Source: Coprobacter fastidiosus (GTDB lineage Bacteria > Bacteroidota > Bacteroidia > Bacteroidales > Coprobacteraceae). From it: a stretch of DNA of 64,000 nucleotides. The translations under genes were made by a program, and so were the position numbers. The stretch's first letter is position 1. Each line of letters opens with the position of its first letter. Positions 36,548 to 43,670 of this stretch are shown piece after piece. The notes beneath the pieces were generated by a model. The model did no database searches and was not told where the DNA came from. It saw nothing but the letters and a program-made list of their open reading frames with translations. The DNA lies in assembly GCF_030296935.1 (NCBI RefSeq), contig NZ_AP028032.1, forward strand, positions 3,380,539-3,444,538, given 5' to 3'.

Positions 36548-37687
36548 ATGAAAAAGTCTATTATCTTATCAGCATTTGTGATAAGCGCGTTTGCAGCAAA
36601 TGCTCAGACTGACCAGACTGCTCTCCAAGGTACTAAAATAGGAGATAATTGGTCTATAGAACTCAAAGCGGGTATGGTAACCCCTTTGACTCACAGTTCT
36701 TTTTTTAAAGATGCTCGTCCGACTTTCGGACTTGGAGTAACTAAACAATTAACTCCGATTTTCGGAATGGAGTTTCAGGGTATGGGGTATATAAATACGA
36801 CAGATAGTAAAAATGCTATCGATGCTTCTGACGTCAGTTTGTTGAACAAATTTAATTTGATGAATCTGTTCGGAGGCTATCCCGGTACTCCCCGTTTATT
36901 CGAAATTGAAGCGGTGGCTGGTATCGGTTGGATGCATTATTATGTAAACGGTTCTGATGACGATAATTCTTGGTCTACTCGTTTCGGGTTGAATCTGAAT
37001 TTTAATTTCGGAGAAACGAAAGCTTGGACTTTAGGGATTAAACCCGCTATTGTATATGATATGGAGGGTGATTTTAATAGAGCAAAAAGCCGCTTTAATG
37101 CAAATAATGCATTTTTTGAATTGACAGCCGGGGCAACTTATCATTTTAAAGGTAGTAATGGAAAGCACCATTTTACGAAGGTCAGAGCTTATAATCAGAC
37201 CGAAATCGATCAATTGAACGCTTCTATTAATAATCTTCGTACACAAGTAAACGAGAAAAACAGTGTCGTAAACAATGCAAATCAAAAGATCGGTATGTTA
37301 CAGCAAGAGTTGGCCGATTGTCGCAATCGTCCTGTAAAAGTAGAAACTGTGGTAGAAACCAGCCGTATTCCGGAATCTATCATTACCTTCCGACAGGGCA
37401 GATCGACAGTTGACGCTTCGCAATTACCTAATGTAGAACGAGTCGCCGTTTATATGAAAAAGCATGCCGAGGCAAATGTGATTATCAAAGGTTATGCATC
37501 TCCTGAAGGAAATCTCGAATTCAATAAGAAGCTGGCTCAGGCTCGGGCTGAAGCAGTAAAGAACATTCTTGTGAAAAAATATAAGATCAATGCAAGTCGC
37601 ATTACGGCAGAAGGGCAAGGAATCGGAGATATGTTTACAGATCCGGATTGGAATCGGGTAAGTATCTGTTCTATCGTAGAGCCTTGA
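36548..37687 (+). CDS. OmpA-family outer-membrane protein
   Basis: 379 residues: signal peptide ending ANA-QT (about residue 19), an eight-strand-type barrel (about 30-205, ending AGATYHFKG), a coiled segment (NQTEIDQLNASINNLRTQVN to LQQELADCR, about 218-262) and a C-terminal OmpA peptidoglycan-binding domain (SIITFRQGRSTVDASQLPNV, GYASPEGNLEFNKKLAQARA, VKKYKINASRITAEGQG, DPDWNRVSICSI). It connects outer membrane and peptidoglycan and is usually abundant. The GYASPEG motif is shared with the OmpA-like protein at 19794. A terminator follows. Confidence 0.92.
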   Translation: MKKSIILSAFVISAFAANAQTDQTALQGTKIGDNWSIELKAGMVTPLTHSSFFKDARPTFGLGVTKQLTPIFGMEFQGMGYINTTDSKNAIDASDVSLLNKFNLMNLFGGYPGTPRLFEIEAVAGIGWMHYYVNGSDDDNSWSTRFGLNLNFNFGETKAWTLGIKPAIVYDMEGDFNRAKSRFNANNAFFELTAGATYHFKGSNGKHHFTKVRAYNQTEIDQLNASINNLRTQVNEKNSVVNNANQKIGMLQQELADCRNRPVKVETVVETSRIPESIITFRQGRSTVDASQLPNVERVAVYMKKHAEANVIIKGYASPEGNLEFNKKLAQARAEAVKNILVKKYKINASRITAEGQGIGDMFTDPDWNRVSICSIVEP

Positions 37688-37731
37688 TCGGTTTCATTGA
37701 AAATGAAATCATCGGTTACTTTTTTGAAATT

Positions 37732-37765
37732 ACTCCTCGTATTTAAGGATACGGGGAGTTTTTTC
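37732..37765 (+). terminator. Terminator of the OmpA-family gene
   Basis: ACTCCTCGTAT (37732-37742) and ATACGGGGAGT (37749-37759), then a T run. Confidence 0.9.
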
Positions 37766-37803
37766 TTTAAATGTATTTTGAAAGGAGGCTTGTCAATCTT
37801 ATA

Positions 37804-37834
37804 TTGATGAAAATATCAGGATGAATTATCTTTG
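37804..37834 (+). promoter_or_regulatory. Promoter of the FetAB-type operon
   Basis: TTG ending at 37806, 20-base spacer, TATCTTTG (37827-37834); the start codon at 37853 follows 18 bp later, giving a very short leader. Confidence 0.65.
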
Positions 37835-37852
37835 TATTCTTAAAAAGGAAAG

Positions 37853-38485
37853 ATGCGGATGATTTTATTTAAAGATGTGACATTCATCTATGACGGGAAA
37901 CCTCTGATGACTCATTTTTCGGATGAGGTATCTTCAGGCGAAAAGGTTGTCGTTTATGGTGCTTCGGGAACGGGAAAAAGTACTTTATTGAGTAGTATTG
38001 CAGGGTTGGTGCAGCCCGATGAAGGTGAAATATGGGTTGGCGGACAATTGCTTACCGGTGCTACTGTATCGGATATTCGTCGTCTTATAGCTTGGGTACC
38101 TCAGGAGTTTACTTTACCCTATGACACTGTAAAGGAATGTGTGTTTGCGCCTTTCAAACTCCGGCAAAATAGGAATAAAATACCGGCAGAGCAAACCGTT
38201 TTAAATATATTCGGGCATTTGGGACTGGAGCAGGAGATATATACAAAACATCTTGTCGAGATTTCCGGAGGGCAACGTCAGCGAGTTATGATCGCTATTG
38301 CGGTCTTATTGGATAAACCGCTTTTGTTATTGGATGAGCCTACGTCGGCTTTAGATTCTGATTCTATTGAAAAGCTGATCGTATTCTTGAAATCTTATAA
38401 GAGTATGACAATGGTTGCCGTATCGCATGACGAGCGGTTTATCCGGGCGTTTGATCGCAGTATAAAAATAGGAGAAGAAAGATGA
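37853..38485 (+). CDS. ABC transporter ATP-binding protein, FetA/YbbL-like
   Basis: A 210-residue single ATPase domain: Walker A GASGTGKST near residue 40, signature ISGGQRQRV near 140, Walker B LLLLDEPTSALDSD near 160, and the H-loop VAVSHDERF. The short length and the partner gene (FetB-type permease, sharing an ATGA overlap) indicate the FetAB system, which in E. coli exports iron and helps resist oxidative stress. A metal role here is by analogy. A second ATG at 37859 is an equally possible start. Confidence 0.85.
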   Translation: MRMILFKDVTFIYDGKPLMTHFSDEVSSGEKVVVYGASGTGKSTLLSSIAGLVQPDEGEIWVGGQLLTGATVSDIRRLIAWVPQEFTLPYDTVKECVFAPFKLRQNRNKIPAEQTVLNIFGHLGLEQEIYTKHLVEISGGQRQRVMIAIAVLLDKPLLLLDEPTSALDSDSIEKLIVFLKSYKSMTMVAVSHDERFIRAFDRSIKIGEER

Positions 38486-39258
38486 ACGGAATTGTCGATA
38501 TCGGTTGGGGCAGCATGTGCCTCGGTTTTTTATTATTGTTGATACCTGTGACGGCATTGGCCTATTATCGTACGGGATTGGTGAAGGATACGCTCATTGC
38601 GGCAAGTCGGATGACTTTACAATTGTTTTTGATCGGTTTTTATTTAGAATATTTGTTTACATGGAATTCGGCATGGATCAATTTGTTGTGGGTGATTGTT
38701 ATGATTTGTGTAGCTTCGTGGACGGTATTGGGGCGGACTAAATTACCGGTAAAGCAGCTCTTTATCCCGGTAATAGTTGCGTTCTTTTGTTCTATCTGTA
38801 TTATAGATGTCTATTTCTTAGGAATAATTATAAAGTTAGATCATCTGTTCGAAGCACGTTATTTTGTTCCTGTCAGCGGTATGATACTCGGCAATATGCT
38901 TTCGGCCAATGTTATAGCTCTTAATGTCTTTTATGGAAGTCTTGACCGAGAACGCCAGCTTTATTTTTATTTATTGGCAAACGGGGCGACACGAGGTGAA
39001 GCGACAGCGCCGTTTATGCGTGAAGCGTTAATAAAATCATTTAATCCGACTATTGCATCGATGGCTGTCATGGGGTTGGTTGCTTTACCGGGGACTATGA
39101 CCGGTCAGATACTGGGCGGAAGTAGTCCCAATGTCGCGATCAAATACCAGATTATGCTTATGATTACGATCTTTTCTTCGTCATTAATATCTGTCTTATT
39201 GACACTTTGGGCAGCTAAACGCCGTTCGTTCGATAGCTGGGGGATTAAAAGATTCTGA
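38482..39258 (+). CDS. ABC transporter permease, FetB/YbbM family
   Basis: 258 residues with about seven hydrophobic helices and no soluble domain. The family block FVPVSGMILGNMLSANVIAL and the coupling-helix region LANGATRGEATAPFMREALI, followed by KSFNPTIASMAVMGLVALPG TMTGQILGG (two adjoining parts), are characteristic of the UPF0014/FetB permeases. The start overlaps the ATPase stop by four bases. Its export substrate, iron in E. coli, is inferred. Confidence 0.88.
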   Translation: MNGIVDIGWGSMCLGFLLLLIPVTALAYYRTGLVKDTLIAASRMTLQLFLIGFYLEYLFTWNSAWINLLWVIVMICVASWTVLGRTKLPVKQLFIPVIVAFFCSICIIDVYFLGIIIKLDHLFEARYFVPVSGMILGNMLSANVIALNVFYGSLDRERQLYFYLLANGATRGEATAPFMREALIKSFNPTIASMAVMGLVALPGTMTGQILGGSSPNVAIKYQIMLMITIFSSSLISVLLTLWAAKRRSFDSWGIKRF

Positions 39259-39524
39259 GGATACCATTGTGTCTGTATTTGGAAGAATGAAGTAATTCTA
39301 TTTATTTTTGTCGTAGCAAAGATTGAATTTTTTGCATCGGAAAATATTTGTCGATTTGAAAATTTTTGAATTTGAAATTGTAATTTTATGTTGTCTTATT
39401 GTCTTGATTTATAGGTGTGTTATTGAAATTTTTAAGTAAAAATATAAGTAGAAATGTTTCAATTATTTTAAAATAGTATCTGAAATAATTTTTTAATTCA
39501 GATTTTATAGCTACTTTTATTAAC
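39259..39524. other. AT-rich intergenic region after the FetB-type gene
   Basis: No gene. TACTTTTA at 39512-39519 resembles a -7 box (last base deviates), 13 bp before the inverted-repeat array at 39525; no convincing -33. Confidence 0.35.
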
Positions 39525-39659
39525 GAAAAGACATGAAAGCATAGGCTTCAGAGTGTTGTTCTGGAGTGAAGGTATAGAAACCTCCATTCCCAAAAGCACT
39601 CATGGAGATGATGTGCTTTCATGTCTTTTCAGTTATACCAGAACGGGATGGAGGTTTCT
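39525..39659 (+). promoter_or_regulatory. Interlocked inverted-repeat array upstream of the sigma-factor gene
   Basis: Three inverted repeats are ordered A-C-B-A'-C'-B' rather than nested: A 39525-39541 (GAAAAGACATGAAAGCA) with A' 39614-39630, perfect over 17 bp; C 39558-39564 (GTTCTGG) with C' 39638-39644; B 39576-39591 (AGAAACCTCCATTCCC) with B' 39645-39659, one base gap. B/B' is followed by a TTTTTA run and so resembles a terminator. AAAGCAC (39593-39599) can also pair with GTGCTTT (39613-39619), competing with A for A'. As RNA this gives a pseudoknot or mutually exclusive folds just before the sigma gene. Confidence 0.6.
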
Positions 39660-39686
39660 TTTTATTTAATGTTGATCTTAAAGCAA

Positions 39687-40166
39687 ATGGAAAACTTCGA
39701 TCTTGACGGTGAGCTGGATAAATACCAGCCTATAATGTTTAAGTATGCTGTCTCATTGACGCATGACTATGATGATGCGTTAGATATTGTACAGGATGTA
39801 AATTATCAAATTCTTAAAAATAGAGACAAATTCGAATCACGGCAGTACTCTTTGAAAATATCTTTTGTTTTTATAAGGAACCGCTTTATTTCTTTAATGA
39901 GAAAGAGCAAAATTTTATATATAGAACAAGAGATGGAGTATAATGTTCAGGTTGAAAATAATATGATCCTTTATGATTATGACTATATCTTGAATTTAAT
40001 AAATAAAATGGATATTCCGACTCGTGTTTTGATTGGACTTTTGATACAGGGTAAAAGTTATAAAGAGATAGGAAATATTCTCAACATGAAAGAAGGTACA
40101 GTAAAAAGTAGAATTCACAATATTAGAAAAAAGATTAAGAATCAGCTTCCTGAATATTTTCAATAG
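39687..40166 (+). CDS. RNA polymerase sigma-70/ECF-type sigma factor, orphan
   Basis: About 159 residues from the ATG at 39687 (MENFDLDGELDKY); in-frame starts at 39669, 39648 and 39621 lie within the inverted-repeat array and are less likely. Region 2 is seen in PIMFKYAVSLTHDYDDALDI and region 4 in LLIQGKSYKEIGNILNMKEG with TVKSRIHNIRKKIK as recognition helix. No anti-sigma gene is adjacent: the pump operon lies upstream and tmRNA downstream on the other strand. The structured leader may control its synthesis instead. Target genes are unknown. Confidence 0.85.
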   Translation: MENFDLDGELDKYQPIMFKYAVSLTHDYDDALDIVQDVNYQILKNRDKFESRQYSLKISFVFIRNRFISLMRKSKILYIEQEMEYNVQVENNMILYDYDYILNLINKMDIPTRVLIGLLIQGKSYKEIGNILNMKEGTVKSRIHNIRKKIKNQLPEYFQ

Positions 40167-40289
40167 TACAGAAAAAGGTTTAATATAAAAATTTGGATAT
40201 GTGTAATATAGATAGGATAACGAACTCGATTCGACGTGAGTAAAAATTATATATAAGCTTGTTTTTGCTGTATTTATTCCTTATATAGA

Positions 40290-40330
40290 AGTTGTATAAA
40301 TTTTTCTTTAAAGAAAATATTTATACAACT
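40290..40330. terminator. Bidirectional hairpin between sigma factor and tmRNA genes
   Basis: AGTTGTATAAATTTTTCTTT and AAAGAAAATATTTATACAACT are nearly perfect complements with A/T flanks, between two convergent units. Confidence 0.75.
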
Positions 40331-40359
40331 ATTGATGATAATAGTTTATAAAAACAAAG

Positions 40360-40754
40360 TGGAGCTGGAGGGATTCGAACCCTCGTCCAAACGAGGAACT
40401 AATGAGCTTTCTACATGCTTATCTTCGCTTTGATTGTCGGGTATGAACAAGACCGAAGCCACCAATTCATACCTTAGCCTTTAAAATTTCATGGGCGGCA
40501 CAAGGCCGGCTACCCACTATTTCCGATATTATTGCACCACCGTTTCGGAACGCTTCGGAACAACAGCAACCGGGTGATGTCTTGTCTCCACAACTGTTGC
40601 GGAGATTAAGCTAATCTACTATACTTCGATTAAGCAGCAAGAGCGTAGTTATTTTCGCCAGTTAAATTTTTGATGTCTGAGATTATAGAGCAAGCCATCC
40701 ACGCTCTGCATGCTTACACACCATTTCTACCCGCTGTCAAAACCGGTCAGCCCC
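40360..40754 (-). ncRNA. ssrA: Transfer-messenger RNA
   Basis: On the minus strand the RNA begins GGGGCTGACCGGTTTTGACAG (first 20 bases shown in part) and ends GGGTTCGAATCCCTCCAGCT plus CCA-less acceptor; the two ends pair as GGGGCTG/CAGCTCC with discriminator A. The tag frame (40630-40659) reads GGC GAA AAT AAC TAC GCT CTT GCT GCT TAA, i.e. GENNYALAA. tmRNA with SmpB rescues stalled ribosomes and tags the product for proteolysis. Length 395 nt; CCA is not encoded. It has a -7 box 44 bp upstream. Confidence 0.97.
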
Positions 40755-40797
40755 GTAGATTTGTGTACCGTAAAATATTATTGGTTTTTACGGACTA

Positions 40798-40805
40798 CAA
40801 AGATA
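40798..40805 (-). promoter_or_regulatory. -7 box of ssrA
   Basis: CAAAGATA (TATCTTTG on the minus strand) 44 bp before the mature 5' end, implying a processed leader. A weak TTCG lies about 20 bp upstream. Confidence 0.65.
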
Positions 40806-40842
40806 TGCTTTTTGATAATAGTAGCGAACAGAGTTTTAATTT

Positions 40843-41967
40843 TTAACTTTTCAGCAACATAATCATTTTTATTGCCAAATCAAAAAATACGATCTTTCCG
40901 TTTGCATTTTGTGATATGTCCGATTCTGCCTTACTCAGTTCATTCATCAATGAAATAATATTACGTTCGTGTATGAACGGTGCGAAACGTGTGGAAAACT
41001 GTTCTTCCCTACTATTTAAATAGCTGATTTCGGGAATATGAAGATTATAAATATAATTTTCTCGTAACATACGTTGAGTATAAGCCAGAAAACGTTTTTC
41101 TTTTTCTCTTCCCATATCGGCGGCCTCTTCACTCCAGACCTTTAAATCTTTTATTTTTCTGCCGTAGGCCAGACGCATGAGGCGTACGAAAAGATCGAAG
41201 AAATATTGGTTTTCTTCTGAGAGCTGTATCGTTTCCAGAGCTTTAATAAAATTTCCGTTTGCAATGTGTGCCACAGCATCGGCATCTTGTTGTCCTAAGG
41301 AGTATCGCCTTTGCAAGGCTTCCGATATTTTTTCGGGTGAAACGACCCGCATATTAATGCGTTGTGAACGGGAGAGTATAGTACCCAATATTTTATCGGG
41401 TTGATTGCTGACCAACAAAAAAACGGTCTTTTCGTAAGGTTCTTCCAGTATTTTCAGCAATTTGTTGGCACACACGGGATTCATTAATTCGGGTAACCAG
41501 ATAATCATGATTTTATAATCCGATTCATAAGTTTTGAGACTTATTTTCCGAATAATTTCACGGCTTTCGTCAGTATAGATGCTTACTTGGGAATTTTCTG
41601 CATCGATATAAGAAAGCCACTGTTCCAATGAAAGATACTGATTCTCGGAGAGACATTTGCGCCATTCATCTATATAGTCGTCGCACAAACGTTTTTTCTT
41701 TTTTTCATTCTTATAAATCGGAAATACAAAGTGAACGTCGGGATGCATGACCGAACTGAATTGTTTGCATGACGGACACACACCACAAGCATCATCTTCA
41801 CCCCTGTTCGTGCATTGTATATATCGGGCATAAGCAAGAGCCAAAGGTAATTTTCCGATTCCCTCAGGCCCGCAAAACAGTTGGGCATGAGCTATTTGTC
41901 CGGATTTTACAGAATGTATCAATCTTTTCTTTACCTCATCTTGTCCGATAATATCTTTGAAAAACAC
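40843..41967 (-). CDS. holB: DNA polymerase III delta' subunit
   Basis: 374 residues of the clamp-loader AAA+ type: HAQLFCGPEGIGKLPLALA (P-loop in which the usual Ser/Thr after GK is Leu, as expected for the non-hydrolysing delta' subunit), a four-cysteine zinc module CTN...CGVCPSC near residues 52-65, YKIMIIWLPELMNPVCANKL and KILEEPYEKTVFLLVSNQPD with ILSRSQRINM following. It is part of the complex that loads the beta clamp. The gene follows metF after 24 bp on the same strand. The C-terminal oligomerisation region is shorter than in E. coli but normal for Bacteroidales as far as I can judge. Confidence 0.9.
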   Translation of the reverse strand: MFFKDIIGQDEVKKRLIHSVKSGQIAHAQLFCGPEGIGKLPLALAYARYIQCTNRGEDDACGVCPSCKQFSSVMHPDVHFVFPIYKNEKKKKRLCDDYIDEWRKCLSENQYLSLEQWLSYIDAENSQVSIYTDESREIIRKISLKTYESDYKIMIIWLPELMNPVCANKLLKILEEPYEKTVFLLVSNQPDKILGTILSRSQRINMRVVSPEKISEALQRRYSLGQQDADAVAHIANGNFIKALETIQLSEENQYFFDLFVRLMRLAYGRKIKDLKVWSEEAADMGREKEKRFLAYTQRMLRENYIYNLHIPEISYLNSREEQFSTRFAPFIHERNIISLMNELSKAESDISQNANGKIVFFDLAIKMIMLLKS

Positions 41968-41991
41968 GATAATTACCTCCTTCTTATTGTT

Positions 41992-42951
41992 TTAATATAC
42001 TTGCCGTGCTACACGTTTTACACTTTCGGTAGCCATCATCGAGTAAAAGTGGATGCTTGGTACACCTTTTTCTTTTAGTTCCTTAGCTTGTAATATACAC
42101 CATTCTACGCCAACCTCTTTAGCCTCTTCATCGGTTTTGCATTTTCTTAATTCAGAGGCCAGTGCCTCAGGAAGATCGACGTGGAAAACCTTGGGTAGAA
42201 CCGTAAGTTGATTGCGGAAGTTTATGGGTTTGATGCCCGGAATAATGGGTACATCGATACCTTCGCTCTTGCAACGGTCGACAAAAGAAAAGTATTTTTC
42301 ATTATCAAAAAACATTTGCGTTACGATATATTCTGCTCCTGCTTTTACTTTTTCTTTAAGCCAGAAGAGGTCTGAATCGGGATTGGGAGCTTCATCATGC
42401 TTTTCCGGGTATCCTGCTACACCATAAGAAAACGGAGTATTTATGAGGGACATTTTGCTTCCGTCCAGAAAGTATCCTTCATTAAACCGGTTTACTTGGG
42501 CCTGCAGATCGATAGCGTGCGCATGCCCTTCGGGAGTCGGAATAAATCTGTTTTCATGTTTTGCTTTATCTCCTCGCAAAATCAGCAAGTCGCATATTCC
42601 CAGAAAACTCAGGTCTATCAAGGCGTATTCCGTTTCACTTTGAGTAAATCCGCTGCATATTATATGGGGAACAGCGGGAATTTGATATTTATTCTGAATA
42701 GCGGCAGCCACTGCAACAGTTCCGGGTCGGGTGCGGACAGTCACACGTTTATATAATCCCCCTTCCATATCTTTATATAAAAATTCGCTTCGATGGGTCG
42801 TGATATTGATATATTTGGGATCGAATTCCCGTAATGTATCTATCGTATTGAAAACTTTTTCGATACTGTTCCCCTTCAGAGGGGGAAGCACTTCAAAAGA
42901 AAATGCGGTCGTAGGACTGTTTTTTATTAAATCTATGACTTTCATTGACAT
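41992..42951 (-). CDS. metF: Methylenetetrahydrofolate reductase
   Basis: 319 residues. SFEVLPPLKGNSIEKVFNTI carries the catalytic glutamate near residue 20; NITTHRSEF, PHIICSGFTQSETEYALIDL, CDLLILRGDK and AGAEYIVTQMFFDNEKYFSF are the flavin/substrate segments of the family. The enzyme reduces 5,10-methylene-THF to 5-methyl-THF for methionine synthesis in the cytosol. Starts at 42951 and 42945 are both possible. It is the first gene of a two-gene unit with holB; a -7 box lies 16 bp upstream. Confidence 0.95.
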   Translation of the reverse strand: MSMKVIDLIKNSPTTAFSFEVLPPLKGNSIEKVFNTIDTLREFDPKYINITTHRSEFLYKDMEGGLYKRVTVRTRPGTVAVAAAIQNKYQIPAVPHIICSGFTQSETEYALIDLSFLGICDLLILRGDKAKHENRFIPTPEGHAHAIDLQAQVNRFNEGYFLDGSKMSLINTPFSYGVAGYPEKHDEAPNPDSDLFWLKEKVKAGAEYIVTQMFFDNEKYFSFVDRCKSEGIDVPIIPGIKPINFRNQLTVLPKVFHVDLPEALASELRKCKTDEEAKEVGVEWCILQAKELKEKGVPSIHFYSMMATESVKRVARQVY

Positions 42952-42966
42952 GCTATTTGTTTTTCA

Positions 42967-42974
42967 CAAAAGTA
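42967..42974 (-). promoter_or_regulatory. -7 box of metF-holB
   Basis: CAAAAGTA (TACTTTTG on the minus strand) 16 bp before the metF start; a CAAA 24 bp further is slightly too far for a -33 box. Confidence 0.5.
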
Positions 42975-43117
42975 ATATTTTTAGGTAATATGTCTATACA
43001 AAAGTATGAAATATAGATTTGAGAATAGATTAATTGTGAAATTGTGTTTCTGATATTTCGATTATTTACTATAATAATTAAATATGGTTAATTATATGTC
43101 GATTTTTTGTTTATTTG

Positions 43118-43148
43118 TTTGCGTAAATAGAAATATGCCGTACATTTG
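43118..43148 (+). promoter_or_regulatory. Complete promoter of a small-RNA-like unit
   Basis: TTTG (43118-43121), 19-base spacer, TACATTTG (43141-43148): a full match to the Bacteroidetes consensus, in a region with no plus-strand gene for 520 bp. Confidence 0.8.
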
Positions 43149-43154
43149 CAATGT

Positions 43155-43219
43155 GTTTTTCATGGTATTAGATTTAAGGTTAACGAAGATTGGTTGTCGG
43201 GATGACAACCATTTTTTTT
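43155..43219 (+). ncRNA. Candidate small RNA, copy 1
   Basis: From the predicted start (about 7 bp after the -7 box) to the T run this is about 65 nt. It contains TTTTTCATGGTATT, AGATTTAAGGTTAACGAAGA and a terminator stem TGGTTGTC/GACAACCA with loop GGGAT. The same unit recurs at 50271-50338 with compensatory stem changes. It may be an independent small RNA or an attenuated leader; function unknown. Confidence 0.65.
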
Positions 43220-43252
43220 ATCTCTACTTTTCAGTTTGCTAAAATCAAAAAA
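43214..43252 (+). repeat. 39-bp dispersed repeat, copy 2
   Basis: Identical to 17322-17360. Begins inside the T run of the small-RNA terminator. Confidence 0.85.
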
Positions 43253-43670
43253 TTAGTTTTATACTCTGTTTGAATTTCCCGATAGCGAAAAATTATTCGG
43301 TTCTCTTTGCGTTTTCTTTCAGTCTGTTCCCTTTTGAACAAAAATATCCGGAAATTGTCTTTTGCTCCCGAGACAGGCAAATTGGCATGTTTGCTTAAAT
43401 CGATTTTGTAGGATACCGTTTTTTTACTTTGTAAGAGTAAATTCTCAATTTGTTGAATAAACAAGATTATTTTAATGTAAGATAGGGGAGGATATGCTCT
43501 TAATTTGCATTTAATATTTTTTTAATTATTTGCTAATACGAATAACTTGAAAAAATTAATGCTTCTTTTATCTCTTTGTAAAACAAAAAGGCTTGTTGCA
43601 AAAATGTCGTATTATGCGTATTGACAATCAGTAAGAATTTAATGTTTAACTAAAAGTAAATCGAAATAAC
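43253..43670. other. Intergenic region before the lyase gene
   Basis: A 77-codon minus-strand frame (43231-43464) is present but rich in Lys/Arg, without start context or family resemblance, and is not called. TATCTCTTTG at about 43569-43578 is a poor -7 box for the lyase gene. Otherwise AT-rich with nothing recognised. Confidence 0.4.

Noticed and set aside
43231..43464. A 77-codon minus-strand frame before the lyase gene
   Set aside because: Lys/Arg-rich, no recognised motif, no promoter, and it runs into the 39-bp repeat and sRNA terminator region.
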